Assembly (NCBI GenBank): GCA_036850595.1
Contig: CM072152.1
Coordinates: 15,141,207 to 15,205,206 of the forward strand
Source of the DNA: Rhyacichthys aspro
Taxonomy: Eukaryota > Chordata > Actinopteri > Gobiiformes > Rhyacichthyidae
Direction: 5' to 3'
Length of the DNA: 64,000 nucleotides
Notes under the pieces: model-generated
Databases searched by the model: none
What the model saw: the letters and a program-made list of their open reading frames with translations, nothing else
Told to the model about the DNA's origin: nothing
Part shown: in pieces, positions 23,875 to 36,110 of the stretch
How positions within the stretch are numbered: the first letter of the stretch is position 1
How the letters are laid out: every line of letters starts with the position of its first letter
Program-made: the position numbers and the translations under genes

Positions 23875-26800
23875 ATGATACGCATAATTTGGTTGTTTTT
23901 GGTGTTTAGCTTTGCACAGACCGCGCTGTGTCTTCAGGGTCAGTGCGGGGCAGAGGCAGAACACGGAGCTCCGACCGAAACAACAAGCTGCGGCTGTGGA
24001 AAGCTGAAAAGAACCGCTGGCCTGGAGCTAACTGTGGAGGAAAGCAGGGAGTCACTGCACCCAGCTGTCAAATACTCTGAAGACGTAAACAGACTGACAG
24101 AGGCTCGGGGAAATGAGAAGAGAGGCAGTCAGGTAAGTAATGATGATCTTTTCCACACTGTTATATTACATTCTGTGTGTCTTATTTATTTAAGTGTGTG
24201 GAAAGTTGTGCTGGTCTGGTGAGATGTGGGTTCACATGAGATAGTCGAGAGAGAAACAGTTAGAGTTTGTTGTTGAGGGGTCATTATTCTTTTCATGTCA
24301 AGAAACCATCAAATTATCTTTGAGGCTATATGTTGTCATTTTGTGGCTTTGTATTTTGTGGTAAAAGTTAGGCTACTTAGTGCAGCATTTCTCCAAAGTG
24401 CATTTTCTTACATCTAAATTTTGTTTTCCATTGTTGTGCCTGGCCCTAACCCAAATTACTGTTTACCTCTTGGTAACCCTTAAATGTTGCTTAATTTCTG
24501 GCCCAGTGTGGGTACATTTAAGGTTCTAAGTGGTGTTTACTGATCATTCTGAGGAGATCTGGATTGATTAGACCCAGCGTACTTTAGGGACAAAACCTAT
24601 TGCCACATATAATCACATTATAATCATAATGAATGTGTACATTAGTTATTGCTGAATTGCAATTGTTGCACAGCTGTGTATTATTCATTTCAAGTTGCTG
24701 CATTGTTGGCTTTTTAGTTCCCTTTGTTGCTCTATATTTCTTTACCTAAATATGTAGCCTGTTCATTTCTTAATCTAGAGACATCATTTTATCATTGCAC
24801 TAAGAGTCTGTTTGCAGAGTTATTTAAAGACTCTTAATCCTGTTAATGATTTAGCAATTTTCTTGAAACGACTCTGCAGATGGTGCTGATTTCTGGAGGA
24901 GACTTTTTAATGGGAACTGACAACCCTGGCATTCCTGCAGATGGTGAAGGTCCTCAGAGGCCGGTGCATATCGACTCCTTCTACATCGACATCCAAGAAG
25001 TCACTAACAGGCAGTTTGAAATCTTTGTCAATGCCACGGGTTATGTTACTGAGGTACTGGACACTTGTCTTATACATATACATATACTGTGCTTGTGGGA
25101 GGCATTGTCTGTAATAATAGGCTTCTGTTTGTATCTGTCTGTGTCTTTTAGGCAGAGAAATTTGGGGACTCATTTGTATTTGAAGAAATTTTAAGTGAGA
25201 CTGTAAAAAAAGAAATCACCCAAGCAGTAAGTATTTTTTTTCGACCTGACTTGTTTTTGATTCATATGGTTCATTCTCATCTTTTTGCCTCAAATGATCT
25301 ATTTGAGGTCTTGAGAGTTACATTTATACAGTATTTTTCAGGATTATATTCCAAGAACTAGCCTCAGAACTCCCATATATTTGGCTTTAGGATTATTGTT
25401 GACACTGAAGACATGTACTAGTGTTATTTGGAAGGTGGTTTAAAAAGATGTGCTCACAGCAAGACTCCCATCAACGAAATCCAGAAAGTGGTGGATTTAA
25501 AGCTTCATTTCATCTGTCATGTAAAGCCAGATCATGTGTCTAGGAAAGTACTTATCCCACGTTATTCCAGAAAGTTCAGTTTTGAATTTGTGTGTGTGTG
25601 TGTGAAATAAAATAAAAAAAACCCTTTCAAAGTCTCCTGAATCATTGTCTGTTGTCAGGTGGCTGCTGCCCCCTGGTGGCTTCCTGTCAGAGGGGCCTAT
25701 TGGAGGCATCCTGAGGGTCCAGACTCAAACATTACAGACAGGTATTGATATCAGTACTTACTGTGCTGTAGGGCCTTGATTGTGCACAGCTATGTACCTT
25801 TTAAATAATTAACCAAAAGCTGCTTGTTGAAGGCTGGATCATCCAGTTCTGCATGTTTCCTGGAAGGATGCTGTTGAATATTGCTCCTGGGTAAACAAGA
25901 GACTTCCTACTGAGGCAGAATGGGAGTATGCCTGTAGAGGCGGTCTAAAGGACAGGTAAAATAACCACTCATGTAGTTACTGCATGAATTTGACTTATGT
26001 ATTCATTTATATTATTTCCACTTCTTTGTGTGCTGCTTATACAAACAGACTTTACCCTTGGGGTAACAAGCTGAATCCAAAGGGGAAACATTATGCTAAC
26101 CTCTGGCAAGGGAATTTTCCCACACACAACACTGAAGAGGATGGATTTATTAAAACATCTCCAGTAAGAAACCTAGCATGCAATGTGAAAGCTGTTTTTA
26201 TAATAATGTGGTCCTCTTAAATGTGTCAGATCTTAAAGCCTTCGTTCTCATAGCGCATTATATAGTATTTTATCCTTTACAGTGAAAGCTTTAAACCCTG
26301 TTTGAGTTGTTTGTTTATCTAGGCTGTTTTCACTAAACTGCTTCAGTAAGAAAAACAACAAAACAAAAAATAACACTTTACATTCTATTACTACTATTTT
26401 AACTAAACGCTGTTTTATACAGAATAAGACAATAACATTACAACACATACTTGAAAGATCTTGACAGTACACTCTAGACAATACATTATTTCAGGAAAAC
26501 ATCACGAAATGTGTCTCCTCTCAATGTGTAAATGTTTTCCATGTGTCCTGCAGGTGATGTCCTTTCCCGCTAATGGCTTTGGCCTTTATGACATGGTGGG
26601 GAACGCATGGGAATGGACTGCAGATTGGTGGACTGTGCATCACACAACAGACAGACAATATAACCCAGTAATTAATATATTTTCAAATCCTTTCCTCATC
26701 ATAAAAGAAGATCTTTGCATGTATTATTGTCATTTTCTGTCTCTTTTAGGGGGGTCCTCCATCAGGCGCAGACAAGGTCAAGAAAGGAGGCTCTTATATG

Positions 26801-27341
26801 TGTCACAAGGTAATTACAAAGACATTGGATATGTTTAGTTTTTGGCAGTAGTCGAGGGATCAGTTGGGCAGATAAATATTTTCAGCAGTAAAGCTGAAGT
26901 AAAGCTTGTATTGGATGTAGATAACAATTGCTAACAATGTGATGTTAGCAATTATTGTAGGTGAAGGAGGAACAAACACAAAATGCAGGCTCTCTTGTTC
27001 CTCTTATCAAAATCTCAAGGCTTTCTGTTGACAAAGCATGCACTGCAGTCAGACCACAACCCTAACTCTCTTTTTGCTACGACTCTCTCAATAAGGAAGG
27101 GTGCCATGAAAATGTCATTAATTGCATGTAAAATGAAAGCAGAGGTCTACTTGTTTGATAAACATAATACTATGCAAATTAATTAAAGGACAACCTCATT
27201 TTTTTTCCAGTAATTTACTTCATTGTATTTTCTTTCCTTCAGTCGTATTGCTATCGATACAGATGTGCAGCCAGAAGTCAAAACACTCCTGACAGTTCAT
27301 CTTCCAATCTAGGATTTCGCTGTGCTTCTCAGGAGCAATGA
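23875..27341 (+). CDS. sumf1: Formylglycine-generating enzyme (sulfatase-modifying factor 1)
   Basis: ER-lumen enzyme that oxidises a cysteine in nascent sulfatases to formylglycine, which activates them. Nine plus-strand exons: 23,875-24,132; 24,880-25,053; 25,152-25,226; 25,659-25,741; 25,833-25,955; 26,049-26,163; 26,554-26,667; 26,750-26,809; 27,243-27,341. They join to a 366-residue protein (human is about 374). Residues 1 to about 20 are a signal peptide. SCGCGK carries the N-terminal cysteine pair used in ER retention and dimer formation. The FGE-sulfatase fold follows, with RLPTEAEWEYACRGG, GNAWEWTADWWTVHH and the active-site pair in GGSYMCHK|SYCYRYRC, both catalytic cysteines present and split by the last intron. 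It ends at SQEQ then TGA. All introns are GT-AG. It is divergent from itpr1 and convergent with lrrn1, as in other vertebrates. Confidence 0.96.
25589..25604. repeat. Short (TG)n microsatellite
   Basis: About eight TG units in sumf1 intron 3. Confidence 0.8.
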
Positions 27342-27650
27342 TGACCTCATGCAGCTCCTTACTGTGCACTAACTGTGACTGCTCACAAGAGTTTTTACGA
27401 GTTTTTAAGAGGTCCAGGATTTTTACTGAACCCTTTAATTTTGTTGCTTCATAAATTGTAAAATATTTTACATATGACATATGAATTGAAAGACTGGTAT
27501 TTATACCCTGTGCTCTGTATTGTGTTTTGATATGAACGATGTTAAATGACATTGTTCATTTTTTGTATATGTCTTAACTTTTTGTTGACTCACATACTGT
27601 ATGATATTTTTCTAATTAACTGAATAAAAACATAATGTTTAAAGTTTAAA
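27342..27650 (+). terminator. sumf1: sumf1 3'UTR and poly(A) signal
   Basis: About 280 bases of AT-rich sequence follow the stop. An AATAAA hexamer at 27,623-27,628 is followed by T/GT-rich sequence, giving a plausible cleavage site near 27,645. Confidence 0.6.
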
Positions 27651-27959
27651 CTGTGCTTTGTTTTGCCTTGTGCAAAATGGTTGACCTCTAGAGGGCAGTA
27701 TATTCTTAAATATTTCAGGAAGCACCCATTTGTGTTCAGACTTCAAGTGGGTATATCATATGATTTTTACAGTGTCCAATGTAGAGTGAGTTATACTTTC
27801 TATCAGACCATATTAAGAAGATAGCGGCACAACCCTTTTGAGGAGGACAGTGACCTCTGTGACATTGGTAAAGTTGATTGGGTATGCATTGACAGCTAAA
27901 GATTTGCTATTAATTAAATAGATTTTATAATTCTGAGGGAAGAAAAAAGCACAATCCTT

Positions 27960-28672
27960 CTAAAAAGTCAAAAAATTATTTATTTTACATATTGCAGGTA
28001 ATAAACTAAGCTATTAACAAAAACTCTAGCTAAATATGTAAGTTAAACAATGTAAGTGTAATTAATTTCTAGAGCACCTTAATAAAAAAACATTAAAGTT
28101 ATCTCTATCTTTTAATAGCATGTTAATAAGCAAACTAAAGTCCTATTCCTCTTTGAGTTTAAATGAGAAAATTTGAAGGTATAGTTGATACAACATTACT
28201 GCACAATAGCTAACATTCAGTAGACAGTTTAATTCATCTAAACTTCCGCTGTCAGCTTCAAAATGAAATTCTAACGAACTCCATTTTCACTCAGTGCACA
28301 ACAGAAAACCTGTTTTACAGAAGCAAAAAAGAAACATTAATCTCTACTAAAATAGCAAGAGGAGCCGTAGGGCCTGCTGCTGTATTATTAACCTTAACAA
28401 AAGTGTTTCAAAATTGCACCACAAAAACAGCATAGCAACTAAGAGAACGTAGAGGCTTAGTACAGCTGCCATCTTGGAGAGTACAAAACACAAGAATTAA
28501 TAAAAACAAAGGCGATACGCTATACTAATAAAAATCCTGTCCTTGATTACTCTGCCGTCTTTTAGCAAAGCTGAGAATACAAAAACATTTGCAACTTGGA
28601 CTTTTGCATTAAAATAGCAAAAGTGTGTCTCTTTGTGCTGCTTCAGAGGCAGCCAGGCCTCAAGCTAAATCT
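27960..28672 (-). terminator. lrrn1: lrrn1 3'UTR with poly(A) signal
   Basis: AT-rich, gene-free sequence after the lrrn1 stop. A minus-strand AATAAA lies at 27,979-27,984. This leaves only about 330 bp between the convergent 3' ends of lrrn1 and sumf1. Confidence 0.5.
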
Positions 28673-30820
28673 TTACCACATGTAATAGCTACGTGTAGTA
28701 TCCACAGGAGAAAGTTTCCCGTCCACACCGACATCCTTGTCCTTCTCAGCTTCAGCCTCCCACAGGTTGATGAGTGGTGGGTAGAGCTCATTCAGAGGGA
28801 TGGATGATGTCTTTAACATGTACTTCTTCAGAGACTGGTGGTAATTTTTCCTCCTCCATCTGCGAGCCGTGTAAACCCCCACTGTGGCCAGACTAATGAA
28901 GGCCAGCATGGTTGCCATGACAGCCAGCACGGCAGCACTAGGGTGCTGCTCTGAAAGATCCAGTGCAAAGGTAGTGCTCCGAGTGGTCACATTTACACAG
29001 GACTTGTGTGTCTGCAGGTGGATATTAGATACTGTAAGGCAGACTTCGTACTCGGTGGCAGGTTGGAGATGGGTGAGGTTGTACTCATGGACATCCACCG
29101 GGACCCGGGCCGTGTACGTGATGTGGGGGTTGTCGATCTTCATGGTGGCTGATGCCCACTTCAGATTGGAGGACAACACATTAGAATTCACCTTCCATGA
29201 GACAAGGATAGAATGGGACTCAGTTTGTTTGACATAGATTTTCATCACTTGTGCACTTTCAAGTAAAGTCCCATTTACACGGATTGTAGTGACTCTTGTG
29301 TCTGCTCCTTCTGTGTTCTGGGCCACACAGGTGTAACGGCCTGAATCCTCCACCTGCACATGGGACAGCCGTAATGTCCCCTCGCTGCTTAAGTGGTAGC
29401 GCTCTGACACAGTGTCTGCAGTGATTTTATTCCCCAGAGGAGTCACCCAGTAGATCTCTGGTTCAGGTTCACCCATGGCGCGGCAATCTAGACCAACGCT
29501 CATGCCCAGCTCCAGGTTCAAATGGCTCGGGAAGGTGTCGTGCGAAATGAGCGGGAGGCACTGCTCTGGGGGCTCGAGCAGCTTTAACTCACGCACTCTC
29601 TGTCCCCTGAGTTCTGGGGGTGAGGTGCAGAGCATGGACAGGGGCTCCATGAAGCGAACAGTGGTCCTGTTGGAGCTCATCCACTGAATGACACAGTCGC
29701 AGCGCAGTGGGTTGCTATGAACACTGATCTCTCGCAGGTTGGGCACTGCTTCTACACTGTGCTGGTAAAGGGCAGTGAGAGCGTTGTTGTTAAGCATTAA
29801 GCTCTCCAAAGAGGGTAGGTCCCTAAAGGCCAGTCTGTGGACATATGAGAGCTTAGGGTTGTTGGTGGCCTCCAGCTTGGTTAACTCGGGAAGGTTGTCC
29901 AGAGCATAGCGATCAATGGATACCAACTCCATCATGTTGTTGATTCCCAACTCCTTCAGATGCAGCATGTTCCTAAAGTCTCCTTCTTGGATTTTTTGAA
30001 CAGGGTTTTTATTAAGATCCAAAAACTTCAAGTTGGGAACTTTCTGAAGAGCCAGCTGAGGGATTCTTACCAGTTTGTTATCGTAAAATGAAATGCTCTC
30101 AAGGGTTTCCAAACCAACAAACGCATCGGCCGGAACATCAGTGAGGTCCATTCCAGCCAAAACCAAACTCCGCAGACTTCCCAGAGGTTTAAAGTTCATG
30201 TCAAGAAGTCCGATCACTGGGTTCTCTCCAATCATAAGGATTTCTAGGTTAGGTGTCTCTTCAAACCAGCTACTGTCTATGACGTGCAGCCTGTTGGAGT
30301 TGAGATGGAGGCGTAACAGGCTGCGCAGACCTCCAAAAGCCTTTGCGGAGATGGAGTTGATCTGGTTGTGGTTGATGTAGAGCTCTTGAAGGTTGGAGAG
30401 GTTTCTGAGGCAGTTGTCGGGCAGCTGAGTGATCTGGTTCTCCTCCAAATGCAGAGTAGTCAGGTGGTTCATGCCTCTGAGTCCCACTGCTTCCACTGTA
30501 CTGAAGTTGTTCTGGGATAGGTCCAGCTCGGTCAAGTTAAACAGTGCCTCCAGCTCTCCGTTGGTGTGTGAGATGGCGTTGCTCTGGAGAAGTAAGACCT
30601 GTGTATTGACGGACAGGTTTGTAGGTATGCGGGTCAGCCTTAAGTCATTGCAGTCCACTGTAATTGCCTCCTTGTAGGTGGACTGAGGCGTGAACCAGGG
30701 GCGGATCTCACACACACACAAGCGTGGACATTCTTTGCCATAGACTTGCACCAAAAAGCAAAAACACAACCCCACTTGAAGCCAGATTAAGGGCGGTCTA
30801 GGCAGGGATCCGAGCGCCAT
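28673..30820 (-). CDS. lrrn1: Leucine-rich repeat neuronal protein 1
   Basis: Single-pass membrane protein of the LRRN family, acting in neural boundary formation and cell adhesion. The 715-residue coding sequence is one uninterrupted exon, the length of mammalian LRRN1 (716). Order of parts: signal peptide 1-28; LRRNT cysteines CPRLCVC (31-37); about twelve leucine-rich repeats (about 72-370); LRRCT starting NPLRCDC (about 370-421); an Ig domain with LDCRAMGEPEPEIYW and DSGRYTCVA (about 430-515); a fibronectin type III domain (about 525-612); a transmembrane helix (about 628-650) followed by the stop-transfer RRWRRK; and a cytoplasmic tail with the conserved ELYPPLINLWE motif, ending SYYMW. 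Several N-glycosylation sequons are present. A splice acceptor 28 bases before the ATG (exon edge about 30,848) implies an upstream noncoding exon. Confidence 0.97.
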   Translation of the reverse strand: MALGSLPRPPLIWLQVGLCFCFLVQVYGKECPRLCVCEIRPWFTPQSTYKEAITVDCNDLRLTRIPTNLSVNTQVLLLQSNAISHTNGELEALFNLTELDLSQNNFSTVEAVGLRGMNHLTTLHLEENQITQLPDNCLRNLSNLQELYINHNQINSISAKAFGGLRSLLRLHLNSNRLHVIDSSWFEETPNLEILMIGENPVIGLLDMNFKPLGSLRSLVLAGMDLTDVPADAFVGLETLESISFYDNKLVRIPQLALQKVPNLKFLDLNKNPVQKIQEGDFRNMLHLKELGINNMMELVSIDRYALDNLPELTKLEATNNPKLSYVHRLAFRDLPSLESLMLNNNALTALYQHSVEAVPNLREISVHSNPLRCDCVIQWMSSNRTTVRFMEPLSMLCTSPPELRGQRVRELKLLEPPEQCLPLISHDTFPSHLNLELGMSVGLDCRAMGEPEPEIYWVTPLGNKITADTVSERYHLSSEGTLRLSHVQVEDSGRYTCVAQNTEGADTRVTTIRVNGTLLESAQVMKIYVKQTESHSILVSWKVNSNVLSSNLKWASATMKIDNPHITYTARVPVDVHEYNLTHLQPATEYEVCLTVSNIHLQTHKSCVNVTTRSTTFALDLSEQHPSAAVLAVMATMLAFISLATVGVYTARRWRRKNYHQSLKKYMLKTSSIPLNELYPPLINLWEAEAEKDKDVGVDGKLSPVDTTRSYYMW

Positions 30821-30848
30821 GTTGTTTGCTCACTCTGCTCACAGGAAG

Positions 30849-33800
30849 CTTAGATGAGAGCAAGCATTAAAGGCCTTTTGGGAAACGTTAGCATTAGTCT
30901 ACTTTTTCTGCTACTGAGCTGCTGTAGGCACTTTTATGAGGGATGACAAGTTATTTGCAGAAAGAAAGCAAGAGGAATAACTGCTCCAAAGCTCCTCTGA
31001 GATAAGCTTATTTTGTTTCAGCTCCACAGCCCAAGGTGGCAGATTATACCTGGAAAAGGACAACAAAAGGGAGATGTTAAACTTGTACACAATGATTTAT
31101 ACAGAATCAACAAACAGAAAAAGTATTTGGGTGAGAGAAACATAAAGTGAATCTTGCTTTTGTACAAGTGAGGCAAAAGCAGATTTCCAAAGTGCGACCT
31201 GCAGAGATTTAGAGAATGAAAAGAGAATGACTCTTGACTTTTGATGAGCTCTTAAACAGCTAGAGACTTTTTTCTGGATGATATAACGTCCCAATGATAA
31301 CTTAATCTGACATTCTTCTGACTTTGGCTGCTATGTTTTGACTTTAGAGTTTTTCCAGCATACACATTTTTGTCTTTACTCTAAGTAGATCCTCCAAATA
31401 CCAGCTTGGTATCAGTGATTCTCTCATACAGTGAAGAGTGGGCACAGTCAGCAGCTCTGGCTGTGAGCCCATTACACAACAGGCTTAATATACAGGCAGT
31501 TTGTGCTCCTCACTGTTAATCACTTACTGCTTATGATACTGCCCCAGGGGAAGCAGTCATACACATGTAGAGCTTTTTAAAGTGCTAGTGCTCTGCCCGT
31601 CATAGAGGTTTAGTCTGAAGAGACATGGGAGCAACAGACTGACCAACTAACTGTATTAAATTAATGTATTAAATGTATCCTTGGGAATATACGTAAATAA
31701 ATATGACACTATAGACACATGTCATTCTAATAGTACATTTTTGACTCTGTAGTTTAATAAAAGAACATTTTCCTTTTCATTCATTTTGCCATATTAAATC
31801 AAAAAACAAATATCCATTGTTTTTTCTCTTTCTGAGTTCACACATTTGTTTCTAAGTAGGTTGTCAGGGAGAGGCTGTTATAAATAGCAATTAGTTAGAC
31901 TCCATTTAAATGGACAAAATGGAAAACTTATTCTAAAAGCATAATGTTCCGTGGTGTGACAATGCATCTTTGTACATAGATTAAGCTGTGCTGTTATCAG
32001 GTGGTCTGTTTGTGCAGTGACCTGTCATTGTTCATTAGGTCGACCAAAACATAATTAACTCATCTTTCATTTCTATATCCTGTGGTCATAGTATGGCTGT
32101 GTAAATACATTTCTCTGAGCTCACTTCTCCAGCATGAGTTGCACTGTTCAGCTGTTAAATTGGAGGAGACAAGTGCACAAATTGCTGCTTTTATATTGAT
32201 GTCATAAAACTCAGACACCTGGCACAGGTTTCTTGCAGCCTGGAAGTGCTGTAGGGGTCCACATCCGCTCCCACCTATCTCACACTGTGTGTACTCTGTG
32301 ACCTGTGAAAGCTCTGGTGAGCACATATGCTCCTCTGTGGTAATGAGACTAATATGTAATTATAATCAGGGATACACAAACCTGATCTAACAGAGGATCC
32401 ACCCCAACTGAAAGACATTGTTATTGTGCTTCATTTACAGATCTGCACAACTTTGTCATTAGCGTCATATAAAATGGTCTGAGGTTTGTTTTTTTAATCA
32501 CTGTCCAGCATGTTATCTGTATTTGTTTAGTGTAAAAATTAAAGTGCTGTTGGGGTAGTAATTCCCATTGGCACAAACAGCTTTTATGTTTTTTGAACTT
32601 CTGAACAAGATTTTGTCTTTTTATAAGACTTGTCTTGTAATCATGGTGTTTCATGATTCAGTTTGTTTTGTGTCCGTACTGCTGTATTCGTGTCGAGAGA
32701 ATTGTTCAGTTTTTTAAGTTAACCTTGGCTGTAAAGTCTGACATGATGTTACGATGTTATGAAACTTGATCCTCATTTAAATAAATAATGATAGGTTCTA
32801 AATGTCCCCTCACTGTCCACACTGACAACACATCATTGCACCAGAGTGTTACAGCACGGTTATATTTATAGAGATTATACAACAATTTTCCAGGAGTAGT
32901 GTAGCTGGTTATGGCACTGTACCCAGGCGTTTTGATGTAAAAGCACCTTTGTGAACTCTTGTTCTCTGAGCTGCAGCAGTGATTAGATTAGTCCTCTCTT
33001 TGCCAAAATAGGACGCCCCTACTATTGTTCCTACACCTAATGTTTGTCCTGCAAATGTATTCTTCCCCTGCGGGTATACACAGAAGATAACTGCATAAAT
33101 ACAGTTAACTACATTTTTACAAAATACCCCACCAGTTTGACTAACTGTGACATGCATGCACTGACAGGCACAGAGAAGAAGGCACAAAAATCCCTCAACA
33201 GCTCAGTATTATCCAGCTGAACGGATTTACTCTCTTTGCTCAGGCAATCCTTATGAGGTTTTAATCTAAGTACACATTGCCCATAGAAAAAACACACATA
33301 TACATATCTATGTGCCAATATCATGAACCAGTGAGTCATTGGCCCCAGGTTCACACCAGACAGGAAGAGGTAATTGGGAGTCATAATGAGCTTTGTCTGC
33401 TTCATGCCAAGACCTCATAAATACATTATAAGACAGTATCTCTGGACAGCACAGAGAAAACGAGGAAGCATAATGATTCTCCCTCAAAGATCACAGCCTT
33501 GTGCACATCCAGGTCTAGGCCACAGAAGATCAAAGCATCTGGTGCAAGAGACAAACAGTACTTGAGCTGAGTTTAGTCTACTTCAGTGTCATTTAAGCAC
33601 AATGGCTGGCATGAGTAATAACATCACAACAATATTGCAGTTTTAGTCGTTAGGGATACTGCACACGATGACAACAGTATATATTTATGACATATTGTGC
33701 AGCTGTACTTGAAAGTGTAATTACCCTACTTCTCTGTAATAGCCTTTTTATTGGTGCAAATTGTAAGCACTGTTTCTGAATCAGCACAACAAGCCCACGG

Positions 33801-35815
33801 GCATGTCGCCATAGCAACAGGTATGCCACCACCATGCCTGTTTTAAAAATACATAAAAAGACGACTATGAAAAGACACGAGGAAGAGCTGACACATGAAA
33901 TACTGACATGCATATGGTGTATCAGTGCTTTTGTATCGTTTGCCTCGTTGGGGTTCACATCCCACTTTAACAACAACGCTATCAGTTTGAATACAGTCAA
34001 TGCGAATCTCTAAATCAAAACTAAGTAATGCAGCTGGATGTGTCTGTTCTTGCTGCGTGAGAGACATCCTGTTCCCACTCCATTAGTATGCAAGTGTCTC
34101 CCTTCACATCACTCAGGGCTGTGTGCAGCTGCTGATGGCAGAGGTGTAGTGGAGAAGGCCTAGTGTGCACATCCACTCAGACAGACACAAGAGAGGAACT
34201 ACAGTGGTCCAGCATCAAGGGCCCTGCTTCACGCCGAGAGACACGAGAGAAAACCCTTGAACTCAAGTGAAACTGAGCTGTGTAAAAGTCAACTGCATTT
34301 TAGGATTGTGTTTTGAAGAAATTACACCAGGGTAAATTATGTTCTATCGGCTGCAAAGCTATAGTTTGTTTCCTTGTGGGACTGGGAATTTATATTGACA
34401 TCATTTTTCATCTCTGTTGCATGTTGTTCTCCCTCCATGTATTCATTTCGTGCAGTGGCAAAGTCTGAAAAGCCAGTATGTTGTGACTGATGTATTGATC
34501 AATCTTGCTCCGTGCCTTGTCTCTGAGGGATCTCGAGGCAAGCAAAGCAGATGTCGAGACAGATGAACTTGACTTGAATTTGACATTTAAATGAACAATA
34601 TGTCAACACACATAATTTAAATTGACGAAATCTGAAATAAGAAAATACAAAGTAGAAGCACTTACAAAGCTGTTCTTGTTTTTGAAGAGGCTTAGAGAAA
34701 CAATCAAGACAAAGAAGGGGATAACAGCTGAGTCAGTGAGATGTCTTCTCAGTGATTCGGTGTCTCTTTCAGATAAAGTGGGGTCACGCTGGTGGACCTC
34801 TGCCCCACCTCCACTGCTGTGAACCCCAGCTTTCACACATGGTGTATTTAAAGAGCCAGTGAGCCACACACTGACAACACAGACCCACAGAAACGCCAAC
34901 ACTCTCTAACTTTGATTCTGCTTGTTTCTAGGCTGCTCTTTACCAGCTGAGATGAAGAGATTGTGATGTCCATAACCTTAGACTATTGTGAGCATCTTTA
35001 TCTAGTTCAAGAATACAAAGTAAATGAAGGATGAAAACTTGACCAGCCTCGGTAACAGGTGGTGGTGTCGCAGTTGTAGCAACAGCTTCTTAGACAAAGG
35101 TCACTCCAACAATGAGTCTCTGAAACTTCTGAGAGACTGTTTTCTGATTCTTTTCTCTTCTCTCTTCTTTGCCTTCTCACTGACCCCAGTGTGATTAAGC
35201 CAAACAGCTGATGTTATTTCCCACTGCTTTAGCCTCTGCTCTGTGTGCACCGCAGTTTAACGTTATAGTGTAGCACATTGTTAACCCGTTCAGTGAGATG
35301 CCTGGGCTGCTACCAGGATGAATATAAATGATTGCATGATCAAAGTGCTTTGTTTGCACTGTTAAATAACTGCTGCACGTGGCCTTCACTGCTAGTAAAT
35401 CAGTTTACATTTGTCAGTGTTTTGCAGAATATTCGTTTATTGAGTCGAGAGATGGACTGCAGACCACTGCGTCCTCACAGCTATTTGTCTTCTTGAGCCA
35501 AACGCAAACCAACTGAATGCTATTGGTGTACGTTGTGCGCTCACTGAAACGCAGCGTTACAAAATACAGTATGTAATTGAAGCCGGTGTCAAATCACAGC
35601 TTTATAGTAACACGCGCTCAAACAGCAGAGGGATCGTGCGTATTGTTCCATCTTTTAGTGAAGGCATTTTATAAAGCTTAAAATAATGACTGCCTCTACT
35701 CTTTGCCAAAATAAAGTATGTACCCTGGATAATTCTATAAACGTGAAAGTAAAGACATATGTTAAGGCATTGAGTGTGATGCAAAACATGCATAAATGGA
35801 GCACATGGGTCTCAC
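30849..35815 (-). other. Probable lrrn1 intron 1; no coding sequence seen
   Basis: Five kilobases of AT-rich sequence between the lrrn1 coding exon and its likely first exon. Open frames here are short and lack codon-like structure or recognisable motifs. It may hold regulatory elements of lrrn1, but none can be named from sequence alone. Confidence 0.4.
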
Positions 35816-36110
35816 CTCTGTAGTCCTGCGTACGCAACGCTGCCTCAGGCTACTGTGTGTGACCCACGCAGTAAATCCGCAGATCCAGGACGCTTTTTAC
35901 AAAGTACTAAATACTCACAATAGTATAAACCAAATCTAGGACAAATCAGTAAAAAAGAACATAACGTATGTGGTCCTGCTCAGTGATGGAGATACGGATG
36001 CACAGGCGAGCAGCTGCGTCTGCTCTGGCGCAGGTCAGCTGGACGCGGCGCAACTGACATCGACAGGAGCAGCCCGAACACAAGAAACCTCACCATCTGT
36101 TCTATCATCA
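35816..36110 (-). promoter_or_regulatory. lrrn1: Probable noncoding first exon and promoter of lrrn1
   Basis: A textbook minus-strand donor, CAGAG|GTGAGA, ends at 35,816. Upstream of it the sequence turns relatively CpG-rich (for example GGACGCGGCGCAAC near 36,040 and CACCGGCGCGGAC near 36,135), unlike the AT-rich surroundings. The lrrn1 coding exon has an acceptor just before its ATG with a TGCTAAC branch-like sequence, so a 5 kb intron from here is plausible. The transcription start is not determined. Confidence 0.45.

Noticed and set aside
28884..30677. Several plus-strand frames of 70-117 codons opposite lrrn1
   Set aside because: Antisense shadows of the lrrn1 coding exon with no features of their own.
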